From CAZJAH01 sp964544155 (GTDB lineage Bacteria; Bacteroidota; Ignavibacteria; Kapaibacteriales; UBA2268), in NCBI GenBank assembly GCA_964544155.1, contig CAZJAH010000019.1, positions 1-55,830 of the forward strand: a stretch of 55,830 nt of DNA, read 5' to 3'. The notes under the pieces were generated by a model that made no database searches, was not told where the DNA came from, and saw only the letters and a list, made by a program, of their open reading frames with translations. The first letter of the stretch is position 1. Each line of letters starts with the position of its first letter. Positions 1 to 8,900 of this stretch are shown here, one piece after another. The translations under genes and the position numbers were made by a program.

Positions 1-73
1 AAACTATAATAAGAAAATTCTTATTTTAGTTTAATGGCACTAAAGTATAATAAGGCCGATCTTATTTTAGTTT
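1..73. repeat. Two tandem 32-bp imperfect palindromes
   Basis: Two copies of a 13-6-13 inverted repeat lie 9 bp apart, at 1-32 and 42-73. The right arm is identical in both (CTTATTTTAGTTT). The left arms differ from its perfect complement by one base in copy 1 and two in copy 2. The loops differ (AAAATT and GCCGAT). They lie just past the 3' end of the HIRAN gene. The left edge of the window cuts the context, so they could be operators of a gene to the left, terminator-like hairpins, or a small repeat family. The arms contain AATAAG/CTTATT, which also occurs in the palindrome at 1647-1687. Confidence 0.7.
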
Positions 74-88
74 CCTACAATAACCCAA

Positions 89-484
89 TCAAAAATCCCG
101 CATAAATACTTTAATTATAACCTTGAGCCATTTGCCATGCCACTTTTTGTGAACCATTTTACCGAATATCAGCTTGCCGGCATCCATCAGCCTTGCTATG
201 ACTTCGTTTTTAATCATAGGTACATATCCGAGCTTGCGCTCCTTTTTATCAAATATCAGAATAGCCAGTTTATCATATTCATTATCAGCCTCACGCTTAA
301 AAATAAGCGGGTCATCTTCTAAAAGCTCAGGTTCAATTCCATCGAGGTCAACATGCGTAGTACCGGCTATATGACATTCCATGAGGAAAATTTCCTTAAC
401 GTAAGGCTTTGGCAGTCCTTCAGAAGTAAAAGAGTCTTCAATTAAGCTTAGCAGCTTACCGGAGCTTTTAATTAGATCGCTCAT
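89..484 (-). CDS. HIRAN domain protein
   Basis: This 131-residue protein has a HIRAN domain over about residues 33-128. Visible family features are the AGTTHVDLDG stretch, the FKREADNEYDKLAILIF strand with its acidic N-x-YDK-A core, and GYVPMIKNEVIARLMDAGK. HIRAN domains in HLTF/Rad5 bind DNA ends (family knowledge); stand-alone bacterial versions are poorly characterised. The ATG at 484 overlaps the end of the upstream J-domain gene by 17 bp, so the two are probably translationally coupled. No signal peptide or membrane segment is seen, so it is likely cytoplasmic. A DNA-repair or defence role is inference only. Confidence 0.85.
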   Translation of the reverse strand: MSDLIKSSGKLLSLIEDSFTSEGLPKPYVKEIFLMECHIAGTTHVDLDGIEPELLEDDPLIFKREADNEYDKLAILIFDKKERKLGYVPMIKNEVIARLMDAGKLIFGKMVHKKWHGKWLKVIIKVFMRDF

Positions 485-1289
485 CTGAAAATAGGGCCTC
501 TAAGTTTGACAAATGAAATTCTAAGGTATTGATTCTATCTTTATAAATATTAAGCTTTCCTTCAAATTTTTCTTTTTCTTTTTCTATAAGCTCTTTGCTG
601 TTCAGCATTGATTCAATGCTTAGTGGAAATTCCTGCTTGAGCTTTTCCATTTGAACGGCAATTTCCCGGATGTGGCTTTCCAGTTTTTTAATTCTGGCTT
701 TAATGTCCTTTTTGCTTTCATCCTCGGATGGCGCGGATAGATCCTCCAGCAGTGAATATATCCGCCTTAATTCGTCAAGATCCCCTTCCTGATAAGCGTC
801 CTGAGTTTTGTGCCAGAGATCAATTTCAAAAGGGGTAAGATCGGGATTTAAGTCAGGATGCAATCTTTTCACGATTTCACGGTACTTCATTTTGAGTTCA
901 CGGGATTCGTCTTCAGACATGCAATTATCAAACCATTCCTCGGCAGTCCTTTGTTCTCTTTTCATTTGCTCGATATTCTCTTCCCATTCGGAGTATTCAT
1001 CATGCAGAATATCCTCGATCTCTTCTAAATCTTTGTATTTGTTGCTATGCTGTGAATTGACAACTGATTGTATTAATTCAATTTTTCTTTTTAAGCGCAG
1101 GTACTTGTGCTCCATTTCTATGCTTTTGATCATTAGTTCGCCGAAATGCGTTAAATATATCGCTTTGAGGTTTGGAATAAGCGTTTTGAGATAATAATCT
1201 CTTTCAGTTATCAAATTAAGCAATTCAGCTTTTTTCTTCAGAAAAAGAATTTGTGGATTTCTGTATTTAGGATTAAGTATCATTCCCAT
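468..1289 (-). CDS. Coiled-coil protein with J-domain (HPD) motif
   Basis: This 273-residue, highly charged protein has a degenerate DnaJ-like core at about residues 130-180. It includes KRLHPDLNP with the HPD tripeptide and an acidic helix after it. Heptad-rich coiled coils lie on both sides (about 40-115 and 195-270). There is no Gly/Phe region, zinc-finger or DnaJ C-terminal domain, so it is not canonical DnaJ. The HPD would be expected to stimulate an Hsp70 ATPase (family knowledge). ATG codons at 1289 and 1283 are both possible starts, and no strong ribosome binding site separates them. It is followed by, and overlaps, the HIRAN gene. Function is unknown; the pair looks like one accessory unit. 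Confidence 0.8.
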   Translation of the reverse strand: MGMILNPKYRNPQILFLKKKAELLNLITERDYYLKTLIPNLKAIYLTHFGELMIKSIEMEHKYLRLKRKIELIQSVVNSQHSNKYKDLEEIEDILHDEYSEWEENIEQMKREQRTAEEWFDNCMSEDESRELKMKYREIVKRLHPDLNPDLTPFEIDLWHKTQDAYQEGDLDELRRIYSLLEDLSAPSEDESKKDIKARIKKLESHIREIAVQMEKLKQEFPLSIESMLNSKELIEKEKEKFEGKLNIYKDRINTLEFHLSNLEALFSDERSN

Positions 1290-1646
1290 TTGATTGTGCC
1301 TTAATAATCAAGAACTGATATTTAATTAATATACAAAAAAAGAGTGAAATATAGATTGGAATATTGGGAAAAATCCGGCCTCTTCTTAAACATAAATCAG
1401 CGAACTTGCAGGGCTAAAGAAAGAAGAACAAGATAGTGCCGAAGCGAAGGCCAGCAAAGCTCAATATTGTTGACGATATTTCACCAGGCCGGGCTAAGAT
1501 TGATATATGGTATATGCCTGCACTTGCGAAGGGAGATGTTACGAAGCATTAGGAGGTTAGGCAGTTCTTGTTTTTGGTGCGAATGAATAGATTGTCAATA
1601 TTGATTAATTCAAATTCTTAGAAATTTTCAAATTTTTCAGATTTAG
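1290..1646. other. Intergenic stretch without a convincing gene
   Basis: No supported gene was found here. A short frame from GTG 1437 to TAG about 1553 (38 codons) reads like coding sequence, but it has no recognisable family and no good ribosome binding site. It may be the remnant of a lost gene. The last 100 bp is very AT-rich and leads into the palindrome at 1647-1687. Confidence 0.4.
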
Positions 1647-1687
1647 GTGTTGACAAAACAATAAGAATTGCTTATTGTTGTCAACAC
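1647..1687 (+). promoter_or_regulatory. Palindromic operator/promoter of the XRE-PIN operon
   Basis: The left arm GTGTTGACAAAACAATAAG and the right arm CTTATTGTTGTCAACAC are complementary except for two extra A bases in the left arm, with a 5-nt centre AATTG. A TTGACA hexamer at 1650-1655 and TATTGT at 1673-1678 sit 17 bp apart inside the palindrome, like -35 and -10 elements. The XRE start codon is 15 bp downstream. This is the arrangement expected for autoregulation by the antitoxin-like XRE protein. Confidence 0.65.
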
Positions 1688-1701
1688 AAAAAGGAGAAAT
1701 T

Positions 1702-2754
1702 ATGAATGAATTATTTTCAAAGCGGCTTGTTTCAGCAAGAAAGTTATCCGGGCTATCTCTGAGAGATTTGTCGGAAAGGATGGATATTGAATTATCCGCT
1801 CAGGCTATCGGTCTTTACGAAAAAGGCAGAAGAAAGCCTGATAGCTCTATTGTTATTGCCTTGTCAGAAGCTTTAAAGGTTCCTGTGGATTATTTTTTCA
1901 GGGATTCAAAAGTTCAGCTTGGCAATGTAGATTTTAGGAAAAAGTCAAAATTAGGTAACAAGAAAATTGACCAAATTAAAGAACATGCTGTTGATTATCT
2001 GGAAAGGTATTTGGAAATTGAAAGTATTCTGAATATTACTAATGCATTTAAAAATCCTTTAAAGAAACAAAGAATTGATAATAACTCTGATATTGAAAAA
2101 TCAGTTATTGAATTAAGAAATTCCTGGAAGCTTGGTCTAAATCCTGTTCCCAATATTATTGAAATGCTTGAGGAAAGAGGCGTTAAAGTCGTCGAATTTG
2201 AAGTCGAAAGGAATTTCGATGGATTTTCTACCTGGGTAGATTCAATTCCACTTATAGTATTAAATAAGTCGCTTGATAATGTTCGTAAAAGATTTACCGT
2301 TTTACATGAATTAGCTCATCTTCTATTACAATTTAACCCTTCAATTAAAGATAAGGATATTGAAAGATTTTGCCATAGCTTTGCCGGTGCTTTTCTAATT
2401 CCTGAACAGTCTTTGAAAAATATTTTTAAGGTTAGCAGAAATAATTTCTCAATTGATGAACTGATAGAGATCAAGGAATACTATGGAATTTCAGTTCAGG
2501 CTCTTGTATATCGTTTATTCAATCTGGATTTTATCTCGGAACATACTCTTAAGAGTTTCTTCATTAAAGTCAGAAAGAAGCATTTGCAGGATGAGAATGA
2601 ATGGGGGAACTATTTAGGGGAAGAATCGAGCAGTAGGCTTGAGAGACTTGTGTATATGGCAGTTAGTGAAGAGATTATTTCCTTAAGCAAGGCTGCACAA
2701 TTAATGAACCGGGACTTAGAAAGTTTTAGAAAAGGATTGAAGCTGATTTCATGA
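1702..2754 (+). CDS. XRE regulator with ImmA/IrrE-type metallopeptidase domain (antitoxin-like)
   Basis: This protein has 350 residues. An XRE helix-turn-helix occupies about residues 5-65 (LRDLSERM, IGLYEKGRRKPD, then LKVPVDYFF). A COG2856 ImmA/IrrE-like domain follows at about 145-290, with the HELAH zinc motif at 202-206 and the typical FAGAFLIP segment. I chose ATG 1702 because AAGGAG lies 5 bp upstream; an in-frame TTG at 1675 falls inside the palindrome. The stop overlaps the start of the PIN gene (ATGA, 2751-2754). Such XRE-ImmA proteins regulate mobile elements or act as antitoxins, and some cleave repressors. The gene is AT-rich relative to the rest of the window, which fits horizontal transfer. 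Confidence 0.85.
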   Translation: MNELFSKRLVSARKLSGLSLRDLSERMDIELSAQAIGLYEKGRRKPDSSIVIALSEALKVPVDYFFRDSKVQLGNVDFRKKSKLGNKKIDQIKEHAVDYLERYLEIESILNITNAFKNPLKKQRIDNNSDIEKSVIELRNSWKLGLNPVPNIIEMLEERGVKVVEFEVERNFDGFSTWVDSIPLIVLNKSLDNVRKRFTVLHELAHLLLQFNPSIKDKDIERFCHSFAGAFLIPEQSLKNIFKVSRNNFSIDELIEIKEYYGISVQALVYRLFNLDFISEHTLKSFFIKVRKKHLQDENEWGNYLGEESSSRLERLVYMAVSEEIISLSKAAQLMNRDLESFRKGLKLIS

Positions 2755-3263
2755 AGATAGCCATAAAAGATGCGAGTATAATATTCGATTTATTTGATAT
2801 GGAGCTTCTGGACGAGTTTCTAAGTCTTAAATATCTTTTTATTACAAGTGATTTTGTTCATAGTGAAATAAAATCCCCTGAAACGACGAAAAATTTTTCA
2901 ATCTTTATTAAGAATAAAAAGATTAAAATTGTATCTCTATCATTTGAAGAATTGGAAGAAGCTCAAGCGATTAAGAAATACAAATCCGGATTATCAATGC
3001 ATGATTGCTCAGTTATTTTTCTTGCAGAGAAATATAAGGCAATTCTACTTTCCGGTGATAAGGCAATAAGAACCACAGCCAAGACAATTGGGATAGAATA
3101 CCATGGAATTCTATGGGCATTAGATCAACTTATTGAACAAAAAATCATTACCAGTAAAACGGCAAAAGACAAGTTGAAATACTTGATGAGTATAAACAAC
3201 AGACTTCCTCAAAAAGAATGTCAGAAAAGAATCGATCAATGGTGTAAGTATAACAAACACTAA
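2751..3263 (+). CDS. PIN-like domain protein, putative toxin nuclease
   Basis: This 170-residue protein has acidic residues spaced as in PIN domains: D7 in KDAS, E39 in HSEI, D85 in SMHDCS and D103 in LSGDKAI. These four would bind the metal ion(s) for RNA cleavage (family knowledge). The C-terminal 40 residues are helical and basic. The gene overlaps the XRE-ImmA gene by 4 bp, giving a bicistronic unit like predicted XRE/COG2856-PIN toxin-antitoxin pairs. Base composition is as AT-rich as its partner. Pairing of a toxin with this antitoxin is inferred from arrangement, not shown. Confidence 0.75.
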   Translation: MKIAIKDASIIFDLFDMELLDEFLSLKYLFITSDFVHSEIKSPETTKNFSIFIKNKKIKIVSLSFEELEEAQAIKKYKSGLSMHDCSVIFLAEKYKAILLSGDKAIRTTAKTIGIEYHGILWALDQLIEQKIITSKTAKDKLKYLMSINNRLPQKECQKRIDQWCKYNKH

Positions 3264-3303
3264 CTTTTCACTCCCTACCCTTTTTTTGGATTCTATAAAC
3301 AAA

Positions 3304-3327
3304 AAAACCGCGCAGGGGCGCGGTTTT
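3304..3327. terminator. Bidirectional intrinsic terminator
   Basis: The stem AAAACCGCGC/GCGCGGTTTT has a 4-nt loop. A-tract and T-tract on the two sides let it work in both directions. It sits between the end of the PIN gene (+) and the 3' end of tRNA-Phe (-) and can serve both. Confidence 0.85.
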
Positions 3328-3328
3328 G

Positions 3329-3401
<73 letters not shown>

Positions 3402-3473
3402 GCCACAATGTGGAATACAAAAATAAGGGTATTTCGGCAATCCGCAAAACTTTTTTTAAGGTTATATGAATAT

Positions 3474-4199
3474 TCAACGGATATCTTCCGGCAGGCGCTC
3501 CGCTATGGCGCCGCGCACTTCATCCATGAGCCGATTCTCGTCCGAGCGGGTGACTTCCGCCGGCGGCTGTATGGGGCTCCCCAGGTAAACGTCCACCCGT
3601 CCGCCTTTGAGCCTTTTAGAGCCTTTTGGCATTATATCAGGTGTGCCTTTTACGGCAACGGGCACAATGGGCTTGCCTGCCCTTGCAGCGAGCAAAAACG
3701 CTCCCCGCTTGAATGGCCCGAGCCTGCCGTCTTCTGAGCGTGTGCCCTCCGGGAATACTACTACTGAATCCCCTTCGCGGATGGCTTCGGCGGCTTCGTC
3801 GATGCTTTTCATGGCGTTGCGGGGATCCGTACGCTCTACTGATATATAGGGCGATTTGATCAGCGCGAAACCAAATAGCGGGATTTTCTCCAGCTCTTTT
3901 TTGTAGATGATACGGATATCATGAGCGAGCGAATGCTGCATAACTGGTATATCGAAAAGGCTGGAATGGTTTGCCGCGAATACGTATGAGGCATGAGGAT
4001 CAAGTTTTTCCGCTCCGTGTACCCTGAGCTCTACTCCGGCAATTTTCAGCAGAATCCCCGACCAGCTCCTGGCTAAGGCGAAATACTTTTTGTTCTGCCC
4101 GGTAAAGGCAAGGTATAGCACAACTATACTGTACCACGCAGTCACGAGCGCGATAAGTCCAATTCTTAAATATGTAATGATACTGCCTATAATGGGCAT
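3474..4199 (-). CDS. plsC: 1-acyl-sn-glycerol-3-phosphate acyltransferase (PlsC family)
   Basis: This protein acylates lysophosphatidic acid to phosphatidic acid at the inner membrane. Visible features are an N-terminal hydrophobic segment, the catalytic HX4D motif in NHSSLFD, and the acceptor-binding FPEGTRS motif followed by GPFKRGAFLLA. The length of about 241 residues fits the family. The frame is open up to 4253, but I prefer ATG 4199 (MPIIGSIITYLRIG) because it starts at the membrane segment and lies 7 bp after the ArsR stop; ATG 4229 is an alternative that overlaps arsR. It is transcribed with the ArsR-type gene just upstream. Confidence 0.88.
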   Translation of the reverse strand: MPIIGSIITYLRIGLIALVTAWYSIVVLYLAFTGQNKKYFALARSWSGILLKIAGVELRVHGAEKLDPHASYVFAANHSSLFDIPVMQHSLAHDIRIIYKKELEKIPLFGFALIKSPYISVERTDPRNAMKSIDEAAEAIREGDSVVVFPEGTRSEDGRLGPFKRGAFLLAARAGKPIVPVAVKGTPDIMPKGSKRLKGGRVDVYLGSPIQPPAEVTRSDENRLMDEVRGAIAERLPEDIR

Positions 4200-4206
4200 A
4201 AGCCGT

Positions 4207-4503
4207 TTACCCGTTAGCGCATATTGCATTACATATCTGCAGGATGTTCTCATCTTCCAGTTTGTAAAATCGCTGAAGCCCGGCAGCCCTGCTTGCCAGA
4301 ATGCCTTCTTTTTCGAGTATACGGAGCTGTTTGCTGACGTTAGCCTGCAGCAGGCCCGTTGAGTTGATTATCTCGGTAACGCATTTTTCGCCCTGGAAAA
4401 GCGTGCGCAGTATCTTCAGCCTGGACGGCTCTGATAGAATTTTAAATTTTTTCGCGAGGAGGTCTATTTCCTCGTCGGTAAATGATTTTTTAGCACTTTC
4501 CAT
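4207..4503 (-). CDS. ArsR/SmtB-family transcriptional regulator
   Basis: This is a winged helix-turn-helix protein of about 99 residues. It shows FKILSEPSRLKILRTLF, then CVTEIINSTGLLQANVSKQL (recognition helix) and the wing LQRFYKLED. Only one Cys lies in the region where metal-sensing members often carry a CxC motif, so the inducer is unclear. The frame extends to a TTG at 4590; ATG 4503 gives the usual family length. It is directly followed by plsC, so it may regulate that operon or simply be co-transcribed. Confidence 0.82.
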   Translation of the reverse strand: MESAKKSFTDEEIDLLAKKFKILSEPSRLKILRTLFQGEKCVTEIINSTGLLQANVSKQLRILEKEGILASRAAGLQRFYKLEDENILQICNAICANG

Positions 4504-4768
4504 GATCCATGACACTATATTGCTTTTCAGCAGTATAGGTTTTACTTTTTCGATATTACATCCGTTATTTTTATCACTCTCAGAATTCAAATTAGCAAAA
4601 TTTTTTATGTTAAGGAAACGCTAAATAGCTAAAATACAAAATATTATAGATAAAAGACAGTAATTAAAGATCAGATATTGTAAGGGGCAAAATGAAATTT
4701 AGGCAACACTAAATATCAGGCTGTTTCGTTTGGCGCACTGTTAAGTACTTTAAACACGGGATAATACT

Positions 4769-4975
4769 ATGGCAGTAGAATTATACATTTGCGAAAAATG
4801 CGGCCGCGAGCGCCAGGTGATGCTGGATCCGGGCGAAACAACTGATGATATCACATGTGCCTGTAAAAAGGCCGTTGATAATATCGGCGAGAAGAAGACA
4901 GTACCGGAAGGGCTGAATCTGCTTCAGAATGATGACCACTCTTGCGGATGCGGCGGAAGCTGCGGCTGCAATTAA
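4769..4975 (+). CDS. Small cysteine-rich zinc-ribbon-like protein
   Basis: This protein has 68 residues and no recognised family. It has CEKC near the N-terminus (residues 8-11), then CAC about 20 residues later, like a two-knuckle metal site. The tail HSCGCGGSCGCN resembles a metal-binding cluster. It starts at ATG 4769 and stands alone, followed by an intrinsic terminator at 5001-5028, so it is a monocistronic unit. Metal binding is inferred from the cysteine pattern. Confidence 0.7.
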   Translation: MAVELYICEKCGRERQVMLDPGETTDDITCACKKAVDNIGEKKTVPEGLNLLQNDDHSCGCGGSCGCN

Positions 4976-5000
4976 TAAAGATTTACATAAAATTATTACA

Positions 5001-5028
5001 AGGCTGCCGTGCAATGGCGGCCTTTTTT
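5001..5028 (+). terminator. Intrinsic terminator after the Cys-rich gene
   Basis: The stem GGCTGCC/GGCGGCC (one G-U pair), with a 7-nt loop, is followed by six T. The same GGCTGCC stem recurs at 32369 and 34747. Confidence 0.85.
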
Positions 5029-5175
5029 GTGCCCTTTGAAAATGCATTATAAGCCATTCATTTTTCAATAAATAACCTTATACTTAATTAAAAATATTTA
5101 CGTTATTAAATATCAGCTTTAATTTGGTTTAAAGCATCGCGCAAATATCTGTCAAATTTAAACCGGGTAGTTATT

Positions 5176-5835
5176 ATGGCTAAGCTATATGTATCGAATA
5201 AAGATGAATCCGCCAGGATATTCAAGAGCGATTTCCTTGAATTTTTTTCTAAAGTTCACTGGACTGTACCGATCATATTCTATGTGCCATTCATATTGCT
5301 TTTCCTTTATCTGGGATTGTACAGCTACGAAATCGGCTGGGGTGAATCCGCGGTTGTTTTTTTAGCAGGTATAGTAGTTTGGTCGATTGTCGAATATCTT
5401 TTGCACCGCTTTTTATTCCATTATCATCCGAAATCTGAATGGGCAAAAAAAGTGCACTGGACCTTCCACGGCGTGCATCATGATTATCCACAGGACAGCA
5501 AGCGCCTGGTAATGCCGCCGGCTGTAAGCATTCCTTTGGCGCTGCTATTCTACCTCTTATTTAACGCGCTTTTCGGTACGGCTTATAATATGCCTTTTTT
5601 CGCGGGATTCCTGACAGGCTATGTGGCGTATGACACAATTCATTATGCCATTCATCACTTTGCCTTCAAGAATAAGATCATGCTAGCGCTAAAGCAGCAC
5701 CACATGAAACATCACTATGTTGAACCGGATGAAGGTTTCGGAGTAAGCCTGCCATTATGGGATCATGTATTCGGGACTACATATACTGTCGATAAAAAAA
5801 AGACCATACGGCAGTTAGATAACCATATAAAATAA
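5176..5835 (+). CDS. Fatty acid hydroxylase / sterol desaturase superfamily membrane protein
   Basis: This 219-residue integral membrane protein has about four hydrophobic segments and the histidine clusters of diiron membrane hydroxylases: HRFLFHYH, HWTFHGVHHDYP, HYAIHH and HHMKHHY. This pattern is closest to the Scs7/FA2H-type fatty acyl 2-hydroxylases that hydroxylate the acyl chain of ceramides. Whether the substrate here is a sphingolipid or another lipid cannot be read from the sequence. It is a single gene on the plus strand with no obvious operon partner. Confidence 0.87.
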   Translation: MAKLYVSNKDESARIFKSDFLEFFSKVHWTVPIIFYVPFILLFLYLGLYSYEIGWGESAVVFLAGIVVWSIVEYLLHRFLFHYHPKSEWAKKVHWTFHGVHHDYPQDSKRLVMPPAVSIPLALLFYLLFNALFGTAYNMPFFAGFLTGYVAYDTIHYAIHHFAFKNKIMLALKQHHMKHHYVEPDEGFGVSLPLWDHVFGTTYTVDKKKTIRQLDNHIK

Positions 5836-5876
5836 ACCGGCGGCCGTATTATTTAAAAATAGATTTGGCAAAAATC

Positions 5877-5884
5877 TAAGTTTG
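5877..5884 (+). promoter_or_regulatory. Possible Bacteroidota -7 promoter box
   Basis: TAAGTTTG matches the TAnnTTTG box of Bacteroidota primary-sigma promoters and lies 46 bp before the ATG at 5930. I do not see a well-spaced -33 TTTG element, so this is tentative. Confidence 0.35.
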
Positions 5885-5929
5885 TTTATATTAAGCTTTT
5901 AGGGATATTAAAAAGCGGACATAGTTAGT

Positions 5930-8900
5930 ATGGGGAAATTATTTGTATACGGATTGATATTTATTTTAGCCCAAACGGCTTTCTCTCAAGATATGAGTGA
6001 ATATTATTGGGAAGAGGTAAGCAATATGCCCCCGGCTTATCAGGATAATTACTGGCTTGATATACATTTCCTGCCATTCGATCATCAAATGGGATGGGCC
6101 TGCGGTTTTGGAGGTGCGGTTTTGCGTACAATTGACGGCGGCGAAACATGGCAGGGAACAACTATCCACGGAGCTTTTCACCTTGAAAGCGTGCATTTTC
6201 CCACAAGAAATGTAGGCTATACATCAGGTGTTGATGGAATTTTTAAATCAACTGACGGCGGCGCGACCTTCTTTGATGTTACTCCGAGTGATACGGTTAA
6301 TTATTGGGGCTGCTATTTTATCGATGCTGATTATGGCGGTGTGATCGGCGGCGGCTGTGCCGGAAATCCTCAGCACTTCTTTATCACAACAGACGGCGGA
6401 AATACATGGAATGATTTTATGGCAACTGAGCCTGAATCGGGCCTGACAGACTTAATATTGATCAGTAAATTCGGAGAGGGTTATGCTTCGGGAAGCGGCC
6501 GCATTTGGAAAACCACCGACGGCGGCTTTACCTGGGATATTCACGCGACAACAGTAATACCGGGCGAGCCGAATTCCTGGCAGGAAGAAATAACAAAAAT
6601 CGGGAATTCCATGCTTGTCCCTTATTCCGGATTTACCTGCGGGGGCAGTGGTAATGAGGGAGGTATGAAATTCACTAGCGATAACGGCATGAACTGGAAC
6701 AGAATCTCGGTAGGAAGGAAGATGTTCGGAACTTTCCTTATAAATGAAACTACCGGCTGGGCATGCGGATATGACAGGTCTGTTTATTATACTACTGACG
6801 CGGGGCAAAACTGGGATCTGCTCAATTGCGGCATACCTCAATTTGTAAACCTGGATGATATTTGGTTTAAAACTCCCACCGAAGGCTGGGTAGCCGGCGA
6901 AGGTATCTACAGGCTGAAGCCCGAAAATCAGTTTGTCACAAAAAATGAAATAGATTTCGGCGATCTTTGCTGGCCTGATGTCAGAAGAGATACACTGTAT
7001 TTAAAGAATGCATCTTTTTCGAATTATTCAACAATAATATCACTGGCATCGGGTGTAGGCGCCTTTAAGGTACTTCAGCCCGCGTCGCCCCATATGACGG
7101 GTTCCTGTGATTCGGTAATGATTGTTATTGAATTTAATCCGCCTGATCTGGGGAATTATACGGGGCAGCTTTCAATCAATATGCAGGGAGCTAAATCATT
7201 TAGCATTCCATTATCCGGTATATCACTGAAAAGTTCGCTTAGCGCCAATGATACTTTATTGATCATAAATCCCGCAGAATGCAGGATTTCCAATAATAAA
7301 AGTATTAAATGGACTTCCTTGACCGAAGATGATATTCTAACAAAGGTCATGGAATTGGGCGGATCTGACAGCATTCGTGTTACTACTCCCGTACCGCTTT
7401 ATATACAGATGGAAGAAACCGACCAGTGGTTCGAAGCCGTGCCTGCTGACACCGGCTGGATCGAAGCAAGATTTATCCTCGAATCAGAACCCTGCGGCAA
7501 GGATACCACAGTTACGGTTCGTGCCTACGGAGTATCACCGATAATCAACACAATTGATTCACTTGAGTTTAACCTGGCCTGTGATTCAAGCATTATACGC
7601 TCGTTCCCGGTTAGCAATACAGGCAATGACACGCTCGAAATCCAAACTGCCAAACTGCTGGACAACTCCCACGGCGCGTTTTCAATAATAAGCTGGGCTA
7701 GCGGCAGTACAACAGTCAATAATATACCGCCGGGTGAAATTGATACTCTGACAGTTATGTATAAACCGCTGAACGGATGGAGCCACAGCGCCAGGATCAT
7801 ACTTGAAAATAATGATATGACTATGGCACGTGGCGATAAATCGAATCTCGAGATAGAGCTCACAGGTAATTTCTCGGAAACATCCCTGGTAGTTTCCGAT
7901 ACGGTAATCGATTTTGATACTGTGTGTGCCGGCCAAAACGAATTGAGAAGTCTTGAAATGAGTAACGCCGGCAATAAGCTTACCGCTTTGGAAACAAATG
8001 ATGTTAATGAACCTTTTAGCCTCGCTAATATTCCGGCAGGCATACATCCTGACGAGTTAAGGGAGCTCGATATCATTTTTGCACCATCAAATACAGGTTT
8101 TTTCAGTGATACACTTATCATTGTTTCTTCTGAATGTTCAGATACAAGCGTGGTTGTAGTCAGGGGATTTGCCGCAGAGGCATCTCTTAAAATAGAGCCG
8201 CCTTCTATAACGGCATCCCTTCAAACAGGTGTTGAAAAAGATTTTACAGTTAATGTTGAGAATACCGGTAATATTGATGTCAGAATTACAAATATCAGTA
8301 TCATTCCCGATATACCGGCACTTTCGTATTCAGTAGGCCCAATGCCGGAAATTTTGATTGATCCCGGTTCGCACAGAGACTTTACATTCAGCTTTACCAT
8401 GATGACAGATACCGTAATCGAAGCTGAGATTATTCTTGATACAGATAGCTATTGCGATATAGAAAATACAATCCCGCTTAAGCTTTCTTCCAAAAGCAGA
8501 TTTGTCAGTGCGGAGCCTGATACTCTTGATTTCGGTTTTGCTAAATGTAAACCGGATTTTGACGGAATGAGGCTTATGATTGAAAATAACGGCACTATAC
8601 CTGATACACTGACGGAATTGAGTTTATACAGCGGAGAATTCTTCAGTACGGAAACCATAGAACTGCCCTATCCTCTCAATGCCGGGAGCACTCTCGTTTT
8701 TGATGTATTTTTTTCGCCACAAAGAGAAGGCGTATTCAGAGATTCAATATTAGTAAAAACACATGACCCCGACGGCAGGCAATTTGTGATTTATCTGAAA
8801 GGTGAATTTAGAAAGGCTGACTCCTATCCCGGTAAATTAAGCCATGATTTTGGAAAAATTGAATCATGTGAAGATATCGTCAGGGATACACTTTGGATAT

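Noticed and set aside
1..73. CRISPR-like array at the left edge
   Set aside because: There are only two copies, each a palindrome with different loops, with a 9-bp gap that is too short for spacers, and no cas genes nearby.
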